Source of the DNA: an uncultured Clostridia bacterium
GTDB lineage: Bacteria; Bacillota; Clostridia; Oscillospirales; Ruminococcaceae
Reading direction: 5' to 3'
Length of the DNA: 5,881 nt
Assembly (NCBI GenBank): GCA_937871145.1
Contig: CALMXN010000131.1
Span: 1-5,881, forward strand
Shown here piece by piece: positions 1 to 5,881 of this stretch (position 1 is the stretch's first letter; each line of letters starts with the position of its first letter). The notes below the pieces were generated by a model. It searched no databases, had not been told where the DNA came from, and saw nothing but the letters and a program-made list of their open reading frames with translations. The translations under genes were made by a program, and so were the position numbers.

Positions 1-19
1 TAACATGAAATATCGCCAT
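1..19 (-). CDS. Start of a gene running off the left edge; possible MobA/MobL-type relaxase
   Basis: Only the start codon and five more codons are visible on the minus strand (ATG at 19-17), reading MAIFHV. The ATG lies 10 bases downstream of the stop codon of the minus-strand gene at 30-239, as expected for the next gene of an operon. Many MobA/MobL family relaxases of Firmicutes mobilizable elements begin with a sequence like MAI-(Y/F)-H, a beta strand that leads into the nicking domain, and this is the whole basis of the suggestion. Six residues cannot establish a family, and no strong Shine-Dalgarno site precedes the ATG (GAGAT at best). It could be a chance ATG downstream of the small gene. 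Confidence 0.3.
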
Positions 20-29
20 AACTAAAATC

Positions 30-239
30 TCAGCTTTCTGATAATTTTGTGGAAAAAGGCTTGACATACAATTGAAAGTATGCTTCACTTTTTGCTTTTA
101 AAGATGTGATTATTTTTTCTGAAAAATGGTTGACATCCTGTTTGTTTTGTGCTTTGCACTTTTCAAGATATTCCTCAAAAAAGTTCTTGACATTCGAGTT
201 GAGATGTGGTATACAACTGCATTTATCTGTTTTATTCAT
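30..239 (-). CDS. Small hypothetical protein, 69 residues
   Basis: A complete minus-strand gene with ATG at 239-237 and TGA at 32-30. The start is chosen because AAAGGA (253-248) sits 8 bases upstream; a longer in-frame start would read back through the adapter-like sequence and the terminator hairpin and is not credible. The protein is polar and probably mostly helical and cytoplasmic, with no signal peptide or membrane segment. Cysteines lie at positions 7, 9 and 28 with a histidine at 12; a helix rich in Phe, Glu and Lys starts near residue 17 (VKNFFEEYLEKCKAQNKQDV), and the end is basic and Ser-rich. I do not recognise the family. If the gene to its left is a relaxase, this could be a small mobilization accessory protein, but that rests on position alone. 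Its promoter region is interrupted by the adapter-like bases at 258-274. Confidence 0.55.
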   Translation of the reverse strand: MNKTDKCSCIPHLNSNVKNFFEEYLEKCKAQNKQDVNHFSEKIITSLKAKSEAYFQLYVKPFSTKLSES

Positions 240-247
240 ACAATTAT

Positions 248-253
248 TCCTTT
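248..253 (-). promoter_or_regulatory. Ribosome binding site of the 69-residue gene
   Basis: AAAGGA on the minus strand, 8 bases from the ATG at 239-237. It fixes the start of the small gene and shows that the sequence up to about base 253 is natural and continuous with that gene. The adapter-like bases begin only five bases further upstream. Confidence 0.6.
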
Positions 254-257
254 CAGA

Positions 258-274
258 AGATCGGAAGAGCACAC
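258..274 (+). other. Sequence identical to the Illumina TruSeq adapter start; probable assembly artefact
   Basis: The 17 bases AGATCGGAAGAGCACAC equal the first 17 bases of the standard TruSeq read-1 adapter. Identity stops at base 275, where the adapter continues GTCTG but the window reads AGCCC. A 17-base exact match to one named sequence is very unlikely by chance. The orientation is that of a read running out of an insert (bases up to 257) into the adapter. The likely explanation is an untrimmed adapter tail kept in the contig, so that bases 1-257 and 275 onward may not be neighbours in the genome. The operon from 543 on is not affected. Confidence 0.85.
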
Positions 275-280
275 AGCCCA

Positions 281-335
281 TAAGAAAAGTCCTGTATCTG
301 ACGTTTTTACGCCAAATACAGGACTTACTTTTTTT
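281..335. terminator. Rho-independent terminator hairpin, probably bidirectional
   Basis: The arms AAGTCCTGTAT (287-297) and ATACAGGACTT (316-326) are perfectly complementary over 11 base pairs around an 18-base loop. On the plus strand the stem is followed by AC and then seven Ts (329-335). On the minus strand it is followed by TTCTTA after the closing TT of the stem, a weaker but usable U-rich tail. The minus-strand reading frame that stops at 336-334 ends immediately before it, so its natural role is probably to end that transcript. It would also shield the operon at 543 from read-through from the left. Confidence 0.7.
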
Positions 336-429
336 ATTTACCGATTTCAAGGCACATCACCATTGTGATGTCTTCCCACTGGTTTTCACGAAGATATCCA
401 CCGTGAGCCTTGCGATAGGCTTTTGCCAT
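334..429 (-). CDS. Short minus-strand coding-like frame, 31 residues from ATG; gene fragment or small gene
   Basis: From ATG at 429-427 the frame reads MAKAYRKAHGGYLRENQ and on to LEIGK, with TAA at 336-334 directly before the terminator hairpin. The composition is protein-like and more GC-rich than the helicase gene. The frame stays open upstream, without an ATG, to about base 508 (including FTISWDLTITYE), so the ATG at 429 may not be the true start; no convincing Shine-Dalgarno site precedes it. I do not recognise a family. The position next to a terminator supports this being the 3' end of a once longer gene, with its front part in the other frame at 473-526 or lost when the defence operon arrived. 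A chance open frame cannot be excluded. Confidence 0.35.
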   Translation of the reverse strand: MAKAYRKAHGGYLRENQWEDITMVMCLEIGK

Positions 430-472
430 CTCATAGGTTATCGTTAAATCCCATGAAATCGTGAATTTTTGA

Positions 473-526
473 CTAATCCCTATTTTTAATAGCAGCCTGT
501 GCAGAAATTAAGACATCAATATATTT
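473..526 (-). pseudogene. Possible minus-strand gene remnant in a second frame
   Basis: On the minus strand this frame reads KYIDVLISAQAAIKNRD followed by TAG at 475-473. The frame at 334-429 is open across the same bases in another phase. The two could be halves of one gene broken by a frameshift near 475-480, or the end of one gene overlapping the next. Upstream the frame runs into the start of the helicase gene at 543, where it can only be a shadow, so any real gene has lost its 5' part. No family is recognised and the evidence is composition only. The whole non-operon stretch 275-542 contains this, the frame at 334-429 and the terminator; I see no convincing sigma-70 promoter in it. Confidence 0.22.
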
Positions 527-530
527 GACT

Positions 531-535
531 GGGGG
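531..535 (+). promoter_or_regulatory. Unusual G-only ribosome binding site of the helicase gene
   Basis: GGGGG lies 7 bases before the ATG at 543. It can pair partly with the anti-Shine-Dalgarno sequence, but it is atypical beside the AAAGGA of the second gene. No better site is near, and the protein begins at the ATG with a family-like N-terminus, so the start is accepted. Confidence 0.45.
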
Positions 536-542
536 CTTATAA

Positions 543-3500
543 ATGTCAGAAAACCTTTTTATCGTTGATAATAAAAATGATGAGCGTACAGTAAAGCGGT
601 ATTTGTCCGAATGGTGCTCTATATCAAAACAAATGGATATTGCAACAGGTTATTTTGAAATTGGTGGCTTGCTGGAGCTTAATGAGAAGTGGCAATCACT
701 AGATAAAATAAGGATCATACTAGGTTCTGAAGTTACAAAGCGAACTCGTGAAATAATAGATGAAATTGTATTTTTCTTCATTAATAAACTAAACGAGAGC
801 ATAGAACAAGAAAAGGAAAAAAACGAATTTCTTTTAGGTGTGCCAGCAATACTAAAAGCTTTTAAAGATAAAAAAATAGAATGTAGAGTTTTTGATAAAG
901 ATAAATTTCATGCAAAAGCTTATATTACACATTTTAAAGATGAATATTATTCTCAGTTTATCTCATCAATGAACGTTCCAAAAGGTTATGCATTAGTGGG
1001 TTCAAGTAACTTTACCAAAGCAGGTTTAACAAAAAATATAGAGCTAAATGTTCAAATATCTAATAATGTTGATGCACTTCAAAACTGGTTTGAAGAACAG
1101 TGGGAACAAGCCACGGATATAACTGATGCAATTCTAACTACAATTGAAAAGCATTGTAAGGAATATAGTCCTTTTGATATATATCTTCGCTCAATATTTG
1201 AACTATGTAAAAATCAAGAGCAAAGCATTTCTGAATGGGAAGAAAATGTATCAAAAGTATACCCATTACTATCACAGTATCAAAGAGATGGTTATAACAG
1301 TCTGATTAATATTGCTGAAAAGTATTCAGGTTCTTTTCTATGTGATGGTGTTGGTTTAGGAAAAACTTTTGTCGGATTAATGCTGATAGAACGATTTGTT
1401 AAAAAAGAGAGAAAAAATGTCGTATTAATTGTCCCTGCGGCAGCTCGCATTCCTGTTTGGGAAACAACTATAAAAAAATACATACCAGAAGTATTAAGCG
1501 GTTTTTCACAATTTGTAATTATTAATCATACTGATTTACTTTTAGAAAAAAATGATGATTTAATGCAGTCAATAGCAAATGATGGTGAAATCATAATTAT
1601 TGATGAAGCACATCACTTTAGAAATCGTTCTTCTAATAGGTATAGAAAATTATTTGAAATGATGGGTAGTGGGTATAAAAAGCAAATGTTTATGCTGACA
1701 GCTACGCCTATAAACAATAGCTTTCTTGATTTACAACATTTGATTGAATTATTTTCCCAGCGACAGGAGGACTATTTTAAATCCGCTCCTTTAGGTATCC
1801 ATAGTTTATCCGGACATTTTCGAAAAATGGAAACTGCTTTGTTGAAATCAACTAATTCAAGTTTAATTTTAGATAATTCCCAAGAAAGTGAGAATATTTT
1901 TAAAAATGATAGTTTGGTTACAGAACTTGTTGTACAACGTAGCCGTGCATATGTTAAAAAAAGCTTATCAATTGCAGAAAGCCAAAATGTATTGTTTCCA
2001 TTAAGACAGCCACCGATTGTAGCCAATTATTCTTTAAAAATCAGCTACGGAAAACTAATTGATGATTTTATTGACTCGTTTTATAGAAAAGACACTGTTA
2101 CTGGCAGAATAACACCTATACTTGCTTTACCAATTTATTCACCATATGAAAATGTCTATTACAAAGGTGATATTGATAAAATTGACGAAATGAAACGGGG
2201 GCGACAAACTCAAGTTGTAAATCTCGTTAGACAGCTATTACTCAAAAGATTTGAAAGTTCAACAGCTGCTTTTGAAGAAACTTGCATCCGCATTTTTGTG
2301 AGACTTCGAAAATTTATACTTGATTTTCAAAATGATACGAATCAACGAGAAATTGACCGTTTCTTCCAGCGAAGAAAAAGAATAACTGACCATATAGATA
2401 CTTATATTTCCCAAAACACCTCTTATACTATTGAAGAACTTGAAGATGATTTGCCTGAATATGTATGGGATGTTGAGGAGAATTTAAATATAGAGGATTT
2501 TAATATTGATGTTATGCTTCAAGATACTCTCGGTGATTTAGAAGTTTTGTCAGATTTTATTGATGACCTTATGAATATAAAACCTGAAAATGACGATAAA
2601 ATCAAAACACTAAAAAATATTTTATCATCGGACACAAGAGTAAAAGATAAAAAAGTTATTATCTTTACCGAATACCGCTCAACAGCCAAATATATTTACA
2701 GGGAACTATCTTCCTTTGGATTTAAAAACATTTTTGAATTAGACGGACAATCAAAAGTTAATCGCAAAGAAATAATAGAGCGTTTTGCACCTTACTACAA
2801 TGACCATACATCAAAAACGATAACAGATGAAATACAAATTTTAATTGCCACGGATGTTCTTGCTGAAGGATTGAATTTACAAGATGCATCATGTCTTATC
2901 AATTATGAATTACATTGGAATCCTGTTCGTTTAATGCAAAGAATTGGTCGTGTTGACAGAAGGCGGAACCATTTAATCGAGGAATCATTGTTATCAGACC
3001 ATCCTGAATTGATTGATGATAGGCAAAATGTTTATTATTGGAACTTTTTGCCTCCAACAGAACTTGAACAACTTTTGTCTTTGTATAGCACTGTTTCTCA
3101 AAAAACATTACGTATTTCAAAAACATTTGGTGTTGAAGGCAAGCAATTACTTACCCCAGATGATGACTACGATGCTTTAAAGGATTTTAATTCTGCTTAT
3201 GAAGGTATTGAATCAAGAGAAGAAGAAATTGCTTTAGAATTTCAAAATCTTATGGTAGCATATCCACAATACGAAGAAGAAGCCAAAAAATTACCTCGTA
3301 AAATGTTCAGTGGAAAACTATATGCTGATATTAAAGGAATATTTTTCTGCTATGAGTTACCTATCAAAAAGGCTGATGATACTTGGTCTTGCGGTGACGG
3401 ACGTTATGTATGGTATTTATTGAATTTGGACAATGAATCCGTTATCACTGATGTATATAAAATATGGAAAATTGTAAAGACTGAGCCTGAAGTGCCTCGT

Positions 3501-3638
3501 GTTGTAACAGTAAGTTCAGATCAATTTTCTGAATATAAGAGAAAAATCGAAAGTCATATAAACCGCACATATATGCGTTCAATACAAGCTCCCGTGGGTA
3601 TAAAACCAAGGCTCGTTACTTGGATGCAATTAGTTTGA
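543..3638 (+). CDS. PLD-type nuclease domain fused to SNF2/RapA-like helicase, 1031 residues
   Basis: Predicted DNA-acting motor and nuclease of a restriction or anti-phage system. Residues 1-200 form a phospholipase D-like domain: a DIATGYFEIG strand-turn at 32-41, H123-x-K125, then GSSNFTKAGL (153-162) with N156 and E167, the His-Lys-Asn-Glu set of Nuc-like PLD nucleases. The Asp of the strict HxKx4D motif is absent (His130 is there). A Q-motif-like SQYQRDGY (244-251) leads into a superfamily 2 helicase: Walker A GVGLGKT (269-275), DEAH (354-357), LTATP (385-389), then about 310 mostly helical, partly acidic residues before lobe 2 with VIIFTEYRSTAKY (705-717), ATDVLAEGLNLQ (769-780) and QRIGRVDRRR (799-808). 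Residues 840-1031 are an unassigned C-terminal domain. It appears intact and full length. The methyltransferase gene starts 15 bases after its stop, so they are probably co-transcribed. A pure remodelling role with an inactive PLD fold is possible, since cleavage cannot be read from sequence alone. Confidence 0.95.
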   Translation: MSENLFIVDNKNDERTVKRYLSEWCSISKQMDIATGYFEIGGLLELNEKWQSLDKIRIILGSEVTKRTREIIDEIVFFFINKLNESIEQEKEKNEFLLGVPAILKAFKDKKIECRVFDKDKFHAKAYITHFKDEYYSQFISSMNVPKGYALVGSSNFTKAGLTKNIELNVQISNNVDALQNWFEEQWEQATDITDAILTTIEKHCKEYSPFDIYLRSIFELCKNQEQSISEWEENVSKVYPLLSQYQRDGYNSLINIAEKYSGSFLCDGVGLGKTFVGLMLIERFVKKERKNVVLIVPAAARIPVWETTIKKYIPEVLSGFSQFVIINHTDLLLEKNDDLMQSIANDGEIIIIDEAHHFRNRSSNRYRKLFEMMGSGYKKQMFMLTATPINNSFLDLQHLIELFSQRQEDYFKSAPLGIHSLSGHFRKMETALLKSTNSSLILDNSQESENIFKNDSLVTELVVQRSRAYVKKSLSIAESQNVLFPLRQPPIVANYSLKISYGKLIDDFIDSFYRKDTVTGRITPILALPIYSPYENVYYKGDIDKIDEMKRGRQTQVVNLVRQLLLKRFESSTAAFEETCIRIFVRLRKFILDFQNDTNQREIDRFFQRRKRITDHIDTYISQNTSYTIEELEDDLPEYVWDVEENLNIEDFNIDVMLQDTLGDLEVLSDFIDDLMNIKPENDDKIKTLKNILSSDTRVKDKKVIIFTEYRSTAKYIYRELSSFGFKNIFELDGQSKVNRKEIIERFAPYYNDHTSKTITDEIQILIATDVLAEGLNLQDASCLINYELHWNPVRLMQRIGRVDRRRNHLIEESLLSDHPELIDDRQNVYYWNFLPPTELEQLLSLYSTVSQKTLRISKTFGVEGKQLLTPDDDYDALKDFNSAYEGIESREEEIALEFQNLMVAYPQYEEEAKKLPRKMFSGKLYADIKGIFFCYELPIKKADDTWSCGDGRYVWYLLNLDNESVITDVYKIWKIVKTEPEVPRVVTVSSDQFSEYKRKIESHINRTYMRSIQAPVGIKPRLVTWMQLV

Positions 3639-3639
3639 G

Positions 3640-3645
3640 AAAGGA
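3640..3645 (+). promoter_or_regulatory. Ribosome binding site of the methyltransferase gene
   Basis: AAAGGA, 8 bases before the ATG at 3654, starting just after the helicase stop codon (3636-3638). It fixes the start of the second gene. The tight spacing, with no terminator or promoter between the genes, supports a single transcript. Confidence 0.75.
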
Positions 3646-3653
3646 CATATTAA

Positions 3654-5881
3654 ATGAATATTCGAAATGTTTGCAATTTTGAAACTATGCTACAGTATTT
3701 TGGTGAAAACCTTGAATGGGGTATTGATACAGAAGATTTTAATGCCGAAGAATATTATTATGAGTTGTATGTTAAGGACTTAGGTTATGATGAATTGGGA
3801 ATTGGAATTGAGAAGGACCAGTTTGCTGAAATATCATTCTTATATCAGATGAAACCGTTCAACAATATGCCCTTTGGTGTTTTTGCTGTAACATTTGAAA
3901 GTAAAAAGCTTGAAATAGCTGCGTTAAAGAAAATCCTTTCAAAGCTAATTACTAAAAAAAGAAATAATCCTGATTTTCCTACATGGGACATGAAAGATTT
4001 GATTTTCTTATGTTTCTGGGGTGAAAGCAGTAGCAAGAAAGTAGGTATTGCTTGCTTTGATGATAATGATAAAAATCTTCCGCAGCTTAAAATTGAGTAT
4101 TGTGAAGTTGGACAGGATTCCGATTATTTCGAAAATAAAATTTCACATTTAATTATGCCTCGGGACACTAAGGACATTGAAACTTGGAAAAGTAAGTGGA
4201 AACAAGCTTTTTCGGCGAATTATCGTCAACAGATTACTGATTCCAAAAAGCTTGCTCATGAGCTTGCCATCCTTGCTCAAAACACGAGAAAAACTATTAT
4301 CAGTACATACAAAGTAGAAACAGGTCTTGGTTATGTGCATTTGTTATACAAAAAATTCAAGGAGAATCTTGTTCATGATTTAACTTCCGAACAATTTGCT
4401 GACATGTATGCCCAGACTATTGCATATGGCTTGTTTTCCGCAAAGTGTATGGATACAAATGAACATTTCGTATGGCGTGATGCAATTGATAACATACCAA
4501 ATACTAACCCATTTTTAAAAAGTCTTATAAAAAGCTGTTTTGAAAAGGATACAGGAAATAGCGCTTTTTTTGATGAACTAGAACTTGCAGAAATAATCAA
4601 TCTTCTTGATAATACAAACATCAACAATATTCTTGAACATTTTAACCGTCATACCGGCGGCGGTCGTGAAGATACTGTTATATATTTTTATGAAGATTTT
4701 CTTTCGGAATACGAACACGACACGAAAAAACGCCGTGGTGTTTTCTATACACCGTGGCCTGTTGTAAAATTTATGGTTCGTGCTGTTGACGATATTTTGA
4801 AAACTGAGTTTGGATTCAAAGATGGTCTTGCTGATACAGCAATGAAACTAGTTGATATTAAGCGTGAAAGCAAGAAAAAGAACAAGAACGGAATAATAAC
4901 TCAAATTGACGATAAAACCGAAGTCCCAGCGATACAGATTCTCGACCCTGCAACCGGCACAGGAACATTTCTTCGTGAAGTAATTCTACAGATTTATGAT
5001 ACATTCAAAGCGAACAACAAAGGAAAATCAGAAGCAGAGATTAAAAAACTTTGGAATGAATATGTCCCAAAGCAGCTTTTACCACGCCTTAACGGCTTTG
5101 AACTTATGATGGCTCCATATGCTGTTGCACATATGAAGCTTGCTATGGTTCTTAAAGACACAGGATATGATTTTGAATCCGATGAAAGATTAAAAGTTGT
5201 TTTAACAAATACCCTTGAACCGTCAAGCACGGGAGCTTCATTTATGGACGGCTGTCAGCAGATGAGCTTTCTTGAAGACCCTCTTGCGGCAGAAGCTTTT
5301 GAGGCAGATAAAACAAAAAACAATCAAGGCATTAATGTTATTATCGGTAATCCTCCTTATAGTGGTGAAAGTGCCAATAAAGGTAAATGGATTATGTCTT
5401 TGATGGAAGATTATAAAAAAGAGCCTGATAGTACAAATAATTTAAAAGAAGCTAATTCAAAATTTGTAAATGATGATTATGTAAAATTTATTAGATTTGC
5501 ACAACACTGTGTTGAAAAGAGTGGTAAAGGAGTTGTTGCCTTTATCAACCCCCATGGCTTTATTGATAGTCCAACTTTTCGTGGAATGAGATGGAATCTT
5601 TTAAAAACATTTGACACAATATATACAATCGATTTACACGGGAATGCAAAGAGAAAAGAGACTTGTATTGATGGAACTAAAGATGAAAATGTATTTGATA
5701 TAATGCAGGGAGTATGTATAGCGATTTTTGTTAAAAATAATTTCAGCAAGCAATCACTAAATTTCTATGATTTACTTGGTACAAGAAAAATCAAGTATGA
5801 TTTTTTACAGAAGACAGATCTTAAAAGTGTTAATTTTATTAAATCTAATTGCTCTTCACCACAATACTACTATAATAGAAC
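3654..5881 (+). CDS. N6-adenine DNA methyltransferase, Type ISP / Eco57I-like, 3' end outside the window
   Basis: Predicted to methylate adenine in a specific DNA site using S-adenosylmethionine, and probably to supply target recognition for the partner helicase-nuclease. 742 residues are present with no stop. Residues 1-180 are an unassigned N-terminal domain with a compact alpha/beta segment (PFGVFAVTFESKKLEIAALK, 73-92). Residues 190-350 resemble the helical coupler found before such methylases, with HDLTSEQFADMYAQTIAYGL (241-260). Then come FYTP (364-367, motif X region), DPATGTGTF (431-439, motif I, SAM binding), GFELMMAPYAVAHMKL (481-496), NPPY (566-569, motif IV, catalytic), and GFIDSPTFRGMR (635-646) with DLHGN (660-664), both typical of Type ISP methylases. 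The motif order X, I, IV, then recognition domain is that of gamma-class N6 methylases. The visible part ends at or before the target recognition domain, so specificity cannot be judged. No nuclease or helicase motif is seen in it, unlike single-chain LlaGI or LlaBIII. Confidence 0.95.
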   Translation, partial: MNIRNVCNFETMLQYFGENLEWGIDTEDFNAEEYYYELYVKDLGYDELGIGIEKDQFAEISFLYQMKPFNNMPFGVFAVTFESKKLEIAALKKILSKLITKKRNNPDFPTWDMKDLIFLCFWGESSSKKVGIACFDDNDKNLPQLKIEYCEVGQDSDYFENKISHLIMPRDTKDIETWKSKWKQAFSANYRQQITDSKKLAHELAILAQNTRKTIISTYKVETGLGYVHLLYKKFKENLVHDLTSEQFADMYAQTIAYGLFSAKCMDTNEHFVWRDAIDNIPNTNPFLKSLIKSCFEKDTGNSAFFDELELAEIINLLDNTNINNILEHFNRHTGGGREDTVIYFYEDFLSEYEHDTKKRRGVFYTPWPVVKFMVRAVDDILKTEFGFKDGLADTAMKLVDIKRESKKKNKNGIITQIDDKTEVPAIQILDPATGTGTFLREVILQIYDTFKANNKGKSEAEIKKLWNEYVPKQLLPRLNGFELMMAPYAVAHMKLAMVLKDTGYDFESDERLKVVLTNTLEPSSTGASFMDGCQQMSFLEDPLAAEAFEADKTKNNQGINVIIGNPPYSGESANKGKWIMSLMEDYKKEPDSTNNLKEANSKFVNDDYVKFIRFAQHCVEKSGKGVVAFINPHGFIDSPTFRGMRWNLLKTFDTIYTIDLHGNAKRKETCIDGTKDENVFDIMQGVCIAIFVKNNFSKQSLNFYDLLGTRKIKYDFLQKTDLKSVNFIKSNCSSPQYYYNR

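Noticed and set aside
30..350. Longer 106-residue version of the minus-strand gene
   Set aside because: Its first 37 codons run through the terminator hairpin and the adapter-like bases; the internal ATG at 239 has a good ribosome binding site.
354..371. Inverted repeat ACATCAC-CATT-GTGATGT
   Set aside because: A perfect 7-base-pair hairpin with a 4-base loop, but it has no T-run and lies within the minus-strand coding-like frame; it is too short to call an operator without comparison to other genomes.
106..447. Plus-strand open frames in 106-447
   Set aside because: They lack ribosome binding sites, overlap the better supported minus-strand gene and terminator, and translate to low-quality hydrophobic sequence typical of an antisense shadow.
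469..525. TTGACT (469-474) and TATATT (520-525) as promoter elements for the operon
   Set aside because: They are about 45 bases apart, and neither has a partner at 16-18 bases: TTGACT has no -10 in range, and the bases 17 upstream of TATATT (CTGTGC) match the -35 consensus at only two of six positions.
5848..5856. GCTCTTC near the right edge as a second, inverted adapter fragment
   Set aside because: Only seven bases match the reverse complement of the adapter and the reading frame of the methylase continues undisturbed; this is chance.
543..5881. Known complete DISARM or BREX locus
   Set aside because: Helicase, PLD and methylase functions are present, but no DUF1998 protein, drmA-like helicase, pglZ or brxC gene is visible; the remaining neighbourhood is outside the window.
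1..5881. CRISPR array, tRNA, rRNA or insertion sequence
   Set aside because: No regularly spaced repeats, no tRNA- or rRNA-like segments, and no transposase or terminal inverted repeats were seen by reading both strands.

Overview
The window is AT-rich, uses the standard genetic code, has A/G-rich Shine-Dalgarno sites and carries two long genes typical of low-GC Firmicutes. A gut or rumen Clostridia-type anaerobe is the best guess. This is inferred from composition and protein style; no phylogenetic marker gene is present.

Layout. (1) Bases 1-257 hold minus-strand genes: the first six codons of a gene running off the left edge (MAIFHV, compatible with a MobA/MobL relaxase start) and, just upstream of it, a complete 69-residue protein of unknown function with a good ribosome binding site. 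(2) Bases 258-274 are a perfect 17-base match to the start of the Illumina TruSeq adapter. The join between the left end and the rest of the window may therefore be an assembly artefact. (3) Bases 275-542 hold a strong, probably bidirectional terminator hairpin and short minus-strand coding-like remnants in two frames, ending where the defence operon begins. (4) Bases 543-3638 encode a 1031-residue protein fusing an N-terminal phospholipase D-type (HKD-like) nuclease domain to a SNF2/RapA-like superfamily 2 helicase. (5) Bases 3654-5881 encode the first 742 residues of an N6-adenine DNA methyltransferase of the Type ISP / Eco57I-like kind. It is cut by the right edge inside or just before its target recognition domain.

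The two large genes are 15 bases apart in one orientation and almost certainly form an operon. Together they supply a nuclease, an ATP-driven DNA motor, and a methyltransferase expected to carry specificity. These are the parts that Type ISP enzymes such as LlaGI and LlaBIII carry on one chain. Here they are split over two proteins, and a PLD-type nuclease domain stands where the Mrr-like nuclease would be. The simplest reading is a two-gene restriction-modification or related anti-phage system. It shares its ingredients with DISARM (SNF2 helicase, PLD protein, N6 methylase) but has a different gene architecture. Its right end, and any further genes, lie outside the window.
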